Source: Phycisphaerae bacterium (GTDB lineage: Bacteria > Planctomycetota > Phycisphaerae > UBA1845 > UTPLA1). From it: a stretch of DNA of 50,622 bases. Under the pieces are notes generated by a model. It did no database searches and was not told the origin of the DNA. It worked only from the letters and a program-made list of their open reading frames with translations. This document shows, piece by piece, positions 27,393 through 35,165 of the stretch (position 1 is its first letter; every line of letters starts with the position of its first letter). The stretch lies in NCBI GenBank assembly GCA_016935885.1, contig JAFGQA010000309.1:1-50622 (forward strand). The letters run 5' to 3'. Both the position numbers and the translations under genes were made by a program.

Positions 27393-28439
27393 CTACTTGC
27401 CGTGGAACCAACTCGCCGGCAGGATCTTCAGTTTCAGCGAGAGTCCCCCTTTGTAGTTGAAGTACGTGAGCAGCGCCTTGTCGTCTACCCATGTGACGGC
27501 CGGATAGGCCCACGCGTCACCGGGTCCCTCTTCGATGTTGCGGAATCCTTGCCACGTCTTGCCCTCGTCCTTCGAGATCGCGGCGGTGAAGGGGTTCCGC
27601 TGAAACCCTCCCGACTTTCCGGGGTTGTGGTTCCAGACGGCCAGCAGATCACCCGTCTTGGGGATCCGACTGATGGATACGGGTGCTGCCGTTCCTACCA
27701 ATGCCGTCGGCTTCGGCTCGCTCCACGTCTCACCGCCGTCCTTTGAGACGCTCATGTACTGCCCGCCCATCCCGGTTCGCATGAGCATCATGACGTTCCC
27801 GTCCTTGAGCTCGATGCACGCGGGTTCCCAGCAGCCCTTGGCCGGCTTGACTCGTTGGCCATCGCGCCAGGTCTTGCCCTCGTCGTCCGAGAGGTAGCAA
27901 TAGCTGTCGCCGCCCTCCCACGCCTCCAGCAAGATGCGGCCGGTCTTGAGCCGGATCGATCGTCCGTTGGTCAGCCCCGTGTACTTGCCGGCCGGGCTAA
28001 GCTGCTTGGGGTTGACGAAGGTCTTCCCCTCGTCGCCGGAGGCACGCATCATCACGCGGCAGTCGGTGCTCTCCGTGTTCTTCTGGCAGTAGAACAACGC
28101 GATCTCGCCGCTCTTGAGGCGGAGGAAATTCACCTCCATCACGTTGCAGCCGCCATCGTTCTCGATGAGCGTGGTCTTCTCGCCCCAACTCTTGCCGCCA
28201 TCCTTTGAGATCTTCCCGGAGATCCTGGCCGGACCGTGGTCGGCGCCGCTCCCGGCATAGAACTCCGTCCAGCCGAGCAAGAGCGATCCGTCCTTGAGCG
28301 GGATGATGGCGGCCTCGCTGTTGCGGGGGTTCTTGGGTCCGACCGGCGCGACGATGGTCTCATAGGGCTTCATCTCGGCGGTGCCTTCCGAGGCGGCCAG
28401 CACGATCGCAACGAGGACGATGACGAATGTCGAGTGCAT
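27393..28439 (-). CDS. Exported sialidase family protein (BNR_2)
   Basis: A 348-residue propeller with a signal peptide (VIVLVAIVLAASEGTA) and five clear Asp boxes: SKDGGKSW, SGDEGKTF, SDDEGKTW, SKDGGETW and SKDEGKTW. It matches the sialidase/neuraminidase-like family (PF13088), a six-bladed fold releasing sialic or other acidic sugars. NSEAAIIPLKDG and GRSIRLKTGRILLEAW are core strands of the family. The typical glutamate and tyrosine cannot be fixed with certainty. AAGGAAG lies seven bases before the ATG. It follows the WD40-like gene by 17 bp and precedes the DUF4838 gene by 36 bp within one operon. Confidence 0.9.
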   Translation of the reverse strand: MHSTFVIVLVAIVLAASEGTAEMKPYETIVAPVGPKNPRNSEAAIIPLKDGSLLLGWTEFYAGSGADHGPARISGKISKDGGKSWGEKTTLIENDGGCNVMEVNFLRLKSGEIALFYCQKNTESTDCRVMMRASGDEGKTFVNPKQLSPAGKYTGLTNGRSIRLKTGRILLEAWEGGDSYCYLSDDEGKTWRDGQRVKPAKGCWEPACIELKDGNVMMLMRTGMGGQYMSVSKDGGETWSEPKPTALVGTAAPVSISRIPKTGDLLAVWNHNPGKSGGFQRNPFTAAISKDEGKTWQGFRNIEEGPGDAWAYPAVTWVDDKALLTYFNYKGGLSLKLKILPASWFHGK

Positions 28440-28456
28440 AGGTTGACTTCCTTAGT

Positions 28457-29680
28457 TCAGGGGTTCTTGGGTTGAGGCTGCCAATGCGGGAACATGGCCG
28501 CCCAGCCCGGTTTCACGTCCGTGATCGGGCGCATGTCTTTGCCGTCCGGGCGCATCAGATAGAGCTGACGCGTCCCGGTGCGGGTCGACCCGATAATCAG
28601 CCACTTCCCATCCGGACTTGGCGTCGGATGATAGTTGAAGGTGCCGTCAGGAGAATGCGTCAACTGCTCAACTCGGCCGTCCGGCGTGCATCGCATCATC
28701 TCGACGCTCTTGCCGACCTTGGCGGTGTGGTAGATCCACCGGCCGTCCCGCGACCACACCGGCACATCGCTGCTGCCCCCATGGAAGTCGCAGACATCGT
28801 AGATAGTGACCACGCCTTCATAACCGCCTCGATCTCCGACTTTACGCAGGCCCGTGCCGTCCAGTCGCACGACGTACGGGTGGCAGTTGTAATGCTCGCC
28901 ACTGACGAAGAGCAGCCATTGCCCGTCCGGAGACCAAGTAGGGCAGAAGTTGAACGGATTCCCGGTCTTGACGTGCTTAGGATCTGCCCCGTCGGCCCGG
29001 GCGATGTAGACTTGGTAGTCCTTGTGGTAGCTGATCAGTTTGCCATCGGGCGACGCGCTATAGCCGTAGGCGAAACCCTCTTTGCCCGCGGAGAGGTCCT
29101 TCTTGTTCCGGCCGTCGCGGTCCATGCTGAAAGGGTGGGAGATCCCGCCGATCAGGGCCGTGAAGCCCAGCTTGTGGGGGTCTTTCGGCCAGAAGAAGAC
29201 GCCTGTGTTGTAGTCGCTGACGCGCTCGACGGCCGTGATGTTGGTCAGCTTGCCCGTGGCCATCTCGAGAAAGTAGGTGTCGCAGAGCCAGCCTTGCGTC
29301 ATGCGAAAGGTCTTGTGCTCCTCCTCCCAGGCCGCGTTTTCCGGGCTCTCCCAAAGGCCGAGCAAGATGGCGATCCGTCCGTCCGGCGACCAGCCGGCGA
29401 ACTGCGTCCACGTGTTCGTCCGGGTCACCAGGCCCTCGGCCAACATCCGCCTGCCGGCTCCGTCTGGCCTGACGACGTGCGCCCGCATGGTGACGCAGTT
29501 TGGATGTCGCCCACCCGGGATGTTCGTGCGGAACTGGCTGTAGCCGATCAGGGATCGAGGCAGACCGCCCTCCGTGGATGGCAAGGTCGTTGCCGATTGT
29601 GGCGAAACGGCTTGAAGGTCAGCATCTGCCAGAACTGCCGACACAAACACGGCCAGGATCGCCGTCGGGAACTGGGTCAT
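28457..29680 (-). CDS. Exported WD40-like/TolB-type propeller
   Basis: A 407-residue exported protein with a signal peptide (MTQFPTAILAVFVSAVLADA). The mature part is a repeated blade pattern, such as WSPDGRIAIL, SASPDGKLISY, WSPDGQWLLF, WSRDGRWIYH and PSPDGKWLII, characteristic of PD40/TolB propellers. In planctomycete glycan clusters these accompany oligogalacturonate-lyase relatives, but no catalytic set can be assigned here. GGAGG lies five bases before the ATG at 29680, inside the last codons of the preceding gene, whose TAA ends one base before this start, a sign of translational coupling. An in-frame ATG 12 bases upstream is less likely. Confidence 0.88.
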   Translation of the reverse strand: MTQFPTAILAVFVSAVLADADLQAVSPQSATTLPSTEGGLPRSLIGYSQFRTNIPGGRHPNCVTMRAHVVRPDGAGRRMLAEGLVTRTNTWTQFAGWSPDGRIAILLGLWESPENAAWEEEHKTFRMTQGWLCDTYFLEMATGKLTNITAVERVSDYNTGVFFWPKDPHKLGFTALIGGISHPFSMDRDGRNKKDLSAGKEGFAYGYSASPDGKLISYHKDYQVYIARADGADPKHVKTGNPFNFCPTWSPDGQWLLFVSGEHYNCHPYVVRLDGTGLRKVGDRGGYEGVVTIYDVCDFHGGSSDVPVWSRDGRWIYHTAKVGKSVEMMRCTPDGRVEQLTHSPDGTFNYHPTPSPDGKWLIIGSTRTGTRQLYLMRPDGKDMRPITDVKPGWAAMFPHWQPQPKNP

Positions 29681-29681
29681 C

Positions 29682-31823
29682 TTAACCTCCAAAGGACTTC
29701 GCCGTGGTCTCCATGGTCACGTCGCCGCGGGGATACCAGTTGGGGAACGCAGAGGATATGCTCGGTCGGCCGTAACGGAATGTTACCCGCCAGAACCCAG
29801 CTTCTTCCGGATATCGCTTCCACTCGTCGAAGAGCGGCATGAGTCTTGCTTTGGCCGCCTTCAGCACCCCGGCGTTGGCGGCCTTGGCCTCGCCCTTCAG
29901 GTCGCGATCGGCGCGATGCCGCCACCAGCACTCGCGCCACAGGAAGAACGTCTCGATGTAGAGAGCGGTCAGGTCAATACCTCGGGCGAACCTGGCATAC
30001 TGGTCCTTGTTGGGCGCCTTCGACGGGTCGGTTCGGGCGAAGGCCTGCATCATCGCTTGGACCTGTCCGAGTGCGCGAGCATTGCTATCGAGGACCTGTT
30101 GGATCGGCACGGCTTTGTACGCCCTCTCGAGTTGATCCTCGCGCGGGGAGAACACCATCGTCCACTTGATGTAGCAGGGGTGCGTGACATCTGCTTGCCT
30201 GCCCACGTATTCCTCGACGAAGGCGCCTTCGGTGGCGAGCAGGGCTTCCGCGGCGGCGCCGGAATTGGCCTCGCCGACGTGCAGCGCGGCGAAGTCCCTG
30301 GCGATCTCCTTCGTGTCGGCGTCCGGGTTCCAACCGAGGCGTCCGAGTAGATACACGTTCGCCTGACCGGGGGTGAAGCCTCGTGTGAACATGCGAAAAC
30401 TTGCCCAGTGTCCGCGCCATGAGACTGGTACGCTCACGTCGCCGGCCAGATAGCCGGGCTCGTGGTCGGGCCAGATGCAGCCTTCCGCCCACGGCCCCCA
30501 CGCGTTCAACCCGACGACGCCGTTGTCTCGGCACGACCGCACGATGTCGCCCCAACGCTTCATGTAGATGAACATCCTCGACCAGCCGTCGTATTGCCGG
30601 AACGTGTCGAAGACGATGGTCATGGGCTGTTTCCTGGCCAGGCCGGCGGAGATGACATCCGTCGTCGCGAAGTTCAGGAAGAAGTCTCCTCCCGTGTTCT
30701 TGATCGAGAGCATGGCGTCCTTGGGGATGTTCGCGAGCACCTCCTCGGTCGCCTTGGCGTCAGCGGCGATGCGCCAGAGCCGGAACATGCACGCCTTGCC
30801 CATTGCCTTGCAGGCGTTGTGGTAGAGCGTGATCATCCGGGCGGCGCCGGTTCGTCCCTTGTCTCGCCACAAAGCCTTGCTCTTGTAAGCGACGCGCGGA
30901 TGCGTCTCGGTAGCGGTGATGATCATGCCGTCCAGCGGCACCCGCTCGAAAAGCTCGCGATACCGAGCGTTGATGACCGCTTCGACGTTCGGACTGTCCA
31001 GGTCGATGGTGTACAGTTCGTCCAGGCGTTGCGGAAACTGGATCTCGTAGACTTGCAGGTAGACGTCCACGTGGAATGAGTGAGCGTAGTCGCACAACTC
31101 GCTGAGGTACTTGCAGAAGACAACGGACCTCGCGACGTGTGGATCGTCGGGTGCGTAGACCGCCTGATCGAGGTATCGGTAATCGATGTGTTCCTCGACG
31201 CCGAGGTGCAATAAGGCAAACGCGTTGTAGCCCAGCGCGACGACGTGGGGAATGAGCCGCTTGAGCTCTTCTGTTTCTTGCCGCAGGAGTGATTCGTTCA
31301 CGTACGGAGGAGTCTCCGTGTAGTAGCCGCGGTCGGGGATATCGAGTAGTTGGCCTTCTTCCGAAAAGATCCGCAACCCAAAGGCCGGCGAGGTGTCTAT
31401 CTGGATCGTCCATAGGGCCTCGCCGAGGCGGATCCGCTCGGCAAGCTTGAACAGGCCGTACATTGCACCACGCGTTCCACCCACGACCCTCAATACACGT
31501 CGGTTACCGGCCGTCTTGGCCCAGATGTGATAGGCCTCTGGGGAGTTGGCGAGGTGTTGTGCCGCCCGGTCGTCGTCGCGCTGACCGGCGACAATCAGGT
31601 CGCCGCTCGGCAGCGGGGCGCTCTGTTTAAACCAGACGGTGGATGCGGCCACCTTACGCGATCGAAGCGCCTCGGCCACTCGCGTCGCTGCCAGCCGATA
31701 TCCTGCGTCGGTCTGAAGGGTTTCGGGCAAGAGGAGGGTCATCCCGGTCGTCTCAGTTGCCTGAGTCTGTCTCGTCACCAGCATGCCGATCGGTACAAGG
31801 GCGATGGCCAAACACCTGGGCAT
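29682..31823 (-). CDS. Alpha-glucuronidase-like exported protein (GH67/GH115-like)
   Basis: A 713-residue exported protein, first gene of the six-gene operon. The signal peptide is MPRCLAIALVPIGMLVTRQTQA. An N-terminal domain (about 25-140) resembles the alpha/beta domain preceding GH67/GH20 barrels, with RVVGGTRGAMYGLFKLAERI as the hallmark strand and helix. A barrel region follows, including FSEEGQLLDIPDRGYY, LGYNAFALLHLGVEEHI and ITATETHP. GH67/GH115 enzymes remove glucuronic acid from xylan. I cannot confirm the catalytic acids, so family assignment is tentative. The ATG at 31823 has AGGAG nine bases upstream. A much longer in-frame start adds 140 low-complexity residues and was rejected. 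Confidence 0.7.
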   Translation of the reverse strand: MPRCLAIALVPIGMLVTRQTQATETTGMTLLLPETLQTDAGYRLAATRVAEALRSRKVAASTVWFKQSAPLPSGDLIVAGQRDDDRAAQHLANSPEAYHIWAKTAGNRRVLRVVGGTRGAMYGLFKLAERIRLGEALWTIQIDTSPAFGLRIFSEEGQLLDIPDRGYYTETPPYVNESLLRQETEELKRLIPHVVALGYNAFALLHLGVEEHIDYRYLDQAVYAPDDPHVARSVVFCKYLSELCDYAHSFHVDVYLQVYEIQFPQRLDELYTIDLDSPNVEAVINARYRELFERVPLDGMIITATETHPRVAYKSKALWRDKGRTGAARMITLYHNACKAMGKACMFRLWRIAADAKATEEVLANIPKDAMLSIKNTGGDFFLNFATTDVISAGLARKQPMTIVFDTFRQYDGWSRMFIYMKRWGDIVRSCRDNGVVGLNAWGPWAEGCIWPDHEPGYLAGDVSVPVSWRGHWASFRMFTRGFTPGQANVYLLGRLGWNPDADTKEIARDFAALHVGEANSGAAAEALLATEGAFVEEYVGRQADVTHPCYIKWTMVFSPREDQLERAYKAVPIQQVLDSNARALGQVQAMMQAFARTDPSKAPNKDQYARFARGIDLTALYIETFFLWRECWWRHRADRDLKGEAKAANAGVLKAAKARLMPLFDEWKRYPEEAGFWRVTFRYGRPSISSAFPNWYPRGDVTMETTAKSFGG

Positions 31824-31873
31824 GACCGGCGGCTCCTGGGTCTGTGGCGAGGATACGGCTGCTACAGGGCGAT

Positions 31874-31892
31874 CGTGAGACGCCTTCTCACG
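31874..31892. promoter_or_regulatory. Perfect 7-bp inverted repeat upstream of glycan operon
   Basis: CGTGAGA and TCTCACG form a perfect 7-bp inverted repeat with a 5-base centre, about 51 bases before the first start codon of the six-gene operon. The position suits an operator or a 5'-leader hairpin. No known regulator consensus is claimed. Confidence 0.4.
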
Positions 31893-31921
31893 TTGGCGCC
31901 GTCGATGTACTGCGATTGTAG

Positions 31922-31952
31922 CCCGCCAAACGCTAACCGCATCGATGGCGGG
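31922..31952. promoter_or_regulatory. Second inverted repeat upstream of glycan operon
   Basis: CCCGCCA and TGGCGGG, 17 bases apart, form a perfect 7-bp inverted repeat about 100 bases before the operon's first start codon. It could be a regulator site; seven GC-rich pairs in GC-rich DNA can also arise by chance. Confidence 0.3.
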
Positions 31953-31994
31953 TGACAAGTCGTTCCGAAGGGCACGCTCGGCTTGCCCGATCCG

Positions 31995-32028
31995 CTGCCC
32001 CCCTACGCTCGCGTTTTGCGGGGGGCAG
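31995..32028. terminator. GC-rich perfect 9-bp hairpin
   Basis: CTGCCCCCC pairs perfectly with GGGGGGCAG across a 16-base loop. The stem is very stable, but no run of T follows on either strand, so classical factor-independent termination is not supported. It may be a structural repeat or the insulating end of a transcript. Confidence 0.35.
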
Positions 32029-32419
32029 GGATGTCCGAACCGAGATAGGGGGAGCGGACAGAGACCTGACGTGGGGGCTGTCATGGCTCGCTTTCGGGTG
32101 AGAAGCGCTTGACCATTCAACCTCGCCTTCAGACACGATAAGGGGGGGCTGGGCCGTTGATCGGGACGTTCAGGGCGCTTGCCCTCATTGGCCGGGCCCT
32201 CCCCCGTTCGGTGGCGCTGCCGAATCGGCAACGCAAGCAGCATCTTGTTCTCCTATTGGTGTTTGGGTAGTCTTATAGACTTGAATCTAGTCGCTGCCCT
32301 CGGAGTGCGAGGAAGGCGCTTCCGGCGGACACCTCGTGAAGATTCGGTAACAAGCGGTATCTGGGTAAGACAGCCGGACCCGTTCCTGGCATTTTGAGAG
32401 GATTAGGGCATGCACCTAT

Positions 32420-32447
32420 TTGACGCCCGCGAAATCTGTGACATACT
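32420..32447 (+). promoter_or_regulatory. Sigma70-type promoter for the small unknown gene
   Basis: TTGACG (5 of 6 matches to TTGACA) is separated by 16 bases from CATACT (4 of 6 matches to TATAAT). It points toward the gene at 32558, leaving a leader of about 105 bases. The leader contains a small hairpin (TTGCC/GGCAA at 32452-32466) and the palindrome CACAATTGTG at 32496-32505. The spacing and strength make this one of the better promoter matches in the window. Confidence 0.5.
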
Positions 32448-32495
32448 GTAATTGCCGCTGGGGCAAGTGAATCTGACTAAAACTGCTGTTCATAT

Positions 32496-32505
32496 CACAA
32501 TTGTG
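32496..32505. promoter_or_regulatory. Palindrome CACAATTGTG
   Basis: A perfect 10-base palindrome between the predicted promoter and the start of the small unknown gene. Its location downstream of the -10 suits a repressor site, but the binding protein is unknown and a short palindrome can be chance. Confidence 0.3.
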
Positions 32506-32557
32506 CACCCTAGGGGAGTAGTGGTCGCACAACTGGCGGTCAAGTCTAGAGTCGTCC

Positions 32558-32971
32558 ATGGGGGGAAGGGGAAGGGGTAGTACGTTGATTCGCGAAGAGA
32601 GAGTGAGCCGACTGCACGACGTTTCCCAGCAAGAGCACTACTCGGTTGTCGAGGGGACCGATCCACACGCGGTCAGGGGTAGGGTGTGGGAGCTCCTTGG
32701 GCTCGAGCGCGTGCCGGGCATGCGCTATGAATTGAGCCGAGACCAGGTCATCCAGGCCCGATACGGGTTGAATGATCCCCAGGTGCGCGAGATTCGCGAA
32801 ATCTTGGGCGATATGGATGCGCCGATCGAGGAGTTCACCGTCACCTTGGATGGGTGGTTCGTGTACGCCATCGCCGATGTCGCGTCGACGTGCACGATCA
32901 CATCCGACGGAACGCCCTGGTATCGGACGGTGGTTCGATGTCGGCTCTCGACCGAGGATGCGGACTTCTAA
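32558..32971 (+). CDS. Small protein of unknown function
   Basis: A 137-residue protein that I do not recognise. It is acidic, has no signal peptide or membrane segment, and its second half (EEFTVTLDGWFVYAIADVAS) looks like beta strands. The first 60 residues are polar and could be helical, with a short Arg-Asp-Gln-rich stretch. A promoter-like sequence lies about 110 bases upstream, which supports a real gene. The open frame begins at the ATG at 32558, but the G-rich bases just after it (GGGGAAGGGG) look like a ribosome binding site for the TTG at 32585, so the true protein may be nine residues shorter. It converges with the AraC-type gene, ending 155 bp before it. Confidence 0.55.
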   Translation: MGGRGRGSTLIREERVSRLHDVSQQEHYSVVEGTDPHAVRGRVWELLGLERVPGMRYELSRDQVIQARYGLNDPQVREIREILGDMDAPIEEFTVTLDGWFVYAIADVASTCTITSDGTPWYRTVVRCRLSTEDADF

Positions 32972-33125
32972 GGCGCGAGCGGCCGTAGGGCACCAATCCA
33001 ATGGAAACCTCCTTGCCCGTCGCCCGAACCGGGCTCTCGGGTGGGTCATCGGCGCTCGCGCCTTTCTTTCTGCGCCAGCAGGGTTCTGTCGCGTTACCGC
33101 ACGAGTGTTGCCGGCGAGACGATGC

Positions 33126-34139
33126 TCATTGCCCGCTGCGGCGATGCTCTCTTGGCGAGCGGCCGAAATGGCGGCGGAACATGCTGGAGAAGTACTGGCT
33201 CGAGGAGAAGCCGCACCGCATGGCGATCGTCGTGACGCTGTCGCCCTTGGATTCGCACAGCAGCTTGGCTGCTGCTTCCACTCGACAGTGATTCAGGTAC
33301 TGCATGGGGGTCATGTTGGTCAACTGTCTGCAGTGGTGGACGAACCGCGTCACGCCGAGCCCGCATTGCTCGGCCATCTCATGAACGGACCACGGGTGGG
33401 CTAGCGCCTCCAGATCGTTCCGGATGTCCTGGAGGAACAGCTCGACCGTGCGACTCGTGCTGCTGAGCGTCTCGTCGAGCGCGACGCGCCTGCGGCGGAA
33501 CAGCTCCAGGACGAGGACGAACAGCTCGTTCAAGTGTACCGTCAGGCGAGAGACTTGACTGCCCGCGCGATCGCATTCGACGGCGCCGGCGATACGCTGG
33601 AAGCATCGCCGGATGCCCTCGTCGGCTCGCCAGACGGGTTGCTCGTTGTGCCTGAGGATGGTCGTGAGACGTTTTCGATCGGCGTCGGTCATGACGAGCC
33701 AGCGCGGCCACGTCCAGGCCTGATTGGGGCGGCGGACCCCGACGTCGAGAATCAGCCAGTGCAGGCGCCCGGCTGTGACGAACGGATCGCCGACGCGATG
33801 GGGCTGCCACGGCCGGGTGATCGTCATCTCGCCCGCGCGGAGATCGTACTGCCCCTTCTCGATGGCGAACGGCAGGCGACCGCTCTCCAGGAACGTCAGT
33901 TCGATTCCCTCGTTGCGGTGCCAGTCCAGCCCCCACTCCTGGTCGTGGGCGGCGTCCCAGAAGCCAACTGAGCTTACGGCCTGCAGAGCCCGGCGGGGTA
34001 TCCGCCGACCCGGGTAGGCACGTCGCGCCAAGGCCTCCAATCGAACGTGTCCGGCCTGGAGGCCGCGGACAAGTGGCGCACACGTATCGGCGTGGTAAGC
34101 CCTGCCGTCGCATCGGAATCTCGGATGGAACTCGGCCAT
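33126..34139 (-). CDS. AraC-family transcriptional regulator with cupin sensor
   Basis: A 337-residue regulator. The N-terminal part (about 60-160) is a cupin-like sugar-sensing domain, with NEGIELTFLESGRLPF and LRAGEMTITRPWQPHRVG as its strands. The C-terminal 100 residues hold two helix-turn-helix motifs: WSVHEMAEQCGLGVTRFVHHC and SVTTIAMRCGFSSSQYFSSMFRRHFGRSP, ending with the usual GRSPREHR. AraC proteins with cupin domains activate sugar catabolic operons when ligand binds. It is divergent from the isomerase gene at 34297 with 157 bp between, which strongly suggests that it controls that operon. An inverted repeat lies in the shared region. Confidence 0.93.
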   Translation of the reverse strand: MAEFHPRFRCDGRAYHADTCAPLVRGLQAGHVRLEALARRAYPGRRIPRRALQAVSSVGFWDAAHDQEWGLDWHRNEGIELTFLESGRLPFAIEKGQYDLRAGEMTITRPWQPHRVGDPFVTAGRLHWLILDVGVRRPNQAWTWPRWLVMTDADRKRLTTILRHNEQPVWRADEGIRRCFQRIAGAVECDRAGSQVSRLTVHLNELFVLVLELFRRRRVALDETLSSTSRTVELFLQDIRNDLEALAHPWSVHEMAEQCGLGVTRFVHHCRQLTNMTPMQYLNHCRVEAAAKLLCESKGDSVTTIAMRCGFSSSQYFSSMFRRHFGRSPREHRRSGQ

Positions 34140-34155
34140 CGGCGGAGGCTCAAAC

Positions 34156-34176
34156 GTTCAGAATCTTTCACTGAAC
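34156..34176. promoter_or_regulatory. Candidate operator between AraC gene and isomerase operon
   Basis: GTTCAG and CTGAAC form a 6-bp inverted repeat with a 9-base centre. It lies just upstream of the AraC-type start and in the shared divergent region. A further CTGAA lies 10 bases to the right. Suitable for a dimeric regulator, but this is a short match and AraC proteins often use direct repeats. Confidence 0.3.
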
Positions 34177-34296
34177 CATATCTGAAGACGTCTGGCGGCG
34201 GTTCGCCTAACGTGATATTACTGGCGAAGCGGCCGGAAGGCCACTCGTTGCATACTTGCGATATTCTTCAATTCACGCGATCGGAGGCGATCGACC

Positions 34297-35127
34297 ATGG
34301 CAAACGTAGCGTTCGGCGTCAACCTGGAGTTCGTCCGACACGACGACAAGCCGTTTGAGTGGGGCGTCGAGAAGGCCGCCGAACTCGGCTACGAGTACGT
34401 GGAGCCGATGGTGCACTGGGGCCGGGAGCTGCTGAGCGAGGCGGGATACTTCCACAGTGTCTCGATGTTGGACGATCCACACCGTATCCGACGCGCCTGC
34501 GAGAAGGCGGGGGTGAAGCTCTCGGGGCTTTCGGCGCACTGTCCGCTGTGCAAGCCGGAAATCAGCACGGAGTATCTCAAGCAGGCGGTCCGCTTCGCTG
34601 CGGAGTGTGGCGCCCCCGTCGTCAACACGGACGAAGGACGCAAGCCGACCTGGACGACCGAGGGCGAGGATCACGTGCTGATGAAGTACGTCCTCAGGGA
34701 GGCGTCTCAGCTCGCCGAGCCGCGCGATGTCCTCATCGGCCTGGAGCCGCACCAGCAGTATTCCAAGCACCCGGAAGGCTTGGATCGCATCTATGATCTG
34801 GTGGATTCGCCCGCGATCGGTATCAACTTCGATACCGGCAACAGCTACATTGCGGGACAAGACCCTTACCCCTGGCTCGAGCGAGTCGTTGGCAGACTTG
34901 TCCACCTACATGCCAAGGACATCTCGGTTCAACAGTCGGACTCCGAGCGGGGCAAAGTCACGGGCACGCCCGTGGGCTGCGCCTGTGGCGACGGCGTCAT
35001 TGACTGGGCACGCGTGATCGAGATCGTCCGCAAGGGGGCGAAACGCGACATCGTCTTCAGCGTCGAGTGCGGCACGGTGGAGCAGGCCGGACGGAGTATT
35101 GAGCATCTGCAAGGTATTCTGGGATGA
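34297..35127 (+). CDS. Sugar phosphate isomerase/epimerase-like TIM barrel (PF01261)
   Basis: A 276-residue single-domain protein of the xylose-isomerase-like/AP endonuclease 2 family, which includes ketose 3-epimerases, inosose dehydratases and lyases that split 3-keto-glycosides. Family strands are clear: VEPMVHWG near the start, LIGLEPHQQY with the conserved Glu, GINFDTGNSY, LVHLHAKDIS and VFSVECGTVEQAG at the end. The Glu, Asp, His and Glu of these strands make the expected metal site. There is no signal peptide, so it is cytoplasmic. It is the first gene of the plus-strand operon facing the AraC gene; a GGAG-rich site precedes the ATG. Confidence 0.92.
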   Translation: MANVAFGVNLEFVRHDDKPFEWGVEKAAELGYEYVEPMVHWGRELLSEAGYFHSVSMLDDPHRIRRACEKAGVKLSGLSAHCPLCKPEISTEYLKQAVRFAAECGAPVVNTDEGRKPTWTTEGEDHVLMKYVLREASQLAEPRDVLIGLEPHQQYSKHPEGLDRIYDLVDSPAIGINFDTGNSYIAGQDPYPWLERVVGRLVHLHAKDISVQQSDSERGKVTGTPVGCACGDGVIDWARVIEIVRKGAKRDIVFSVECGTVEQAGRSIEHLQGILG

Positions 35128-35165
35128 TTGGATCTCCGATGGGCCCGCGGAGGAGTAAACAGAAG

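Larger units (their letters stand above)
31824..32557. other. Non-coding intergenic stretch
   Basis: This 734 bp stretch lies between the start of the six-gene minus-strand operon and the small gene at 32558, and I see no credible protein in it. It contains three inverted repeats close to the operon start (31874-31892, 31922-31952 and 31995-32028) and, near its right end, a promoter-like pair (32420-32447), a small hairpin (32452-32466) and a 10-bp palindrome (32496-32505). The right half is less GC-rich than the surrounding genes. It probably holds the control regions for both directions. Confidence 0.75.

Noticed and set aside
31824..32243. 140-codon N-terminal extension of the alpha-glucuronidase-like gene
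   Set aside because: The signal peptide begins at 31823 with its own ribosome site, and the extension spans palindromes and low-complexity sequence.
32558..32584. G-rich tract after the ATG as a G-quadruplex
   Set aside because: Runs such as GGGGGG, GGGG and GGGG would allow one, but they also read simply as a ribosome binding site; no way to decide by eye.
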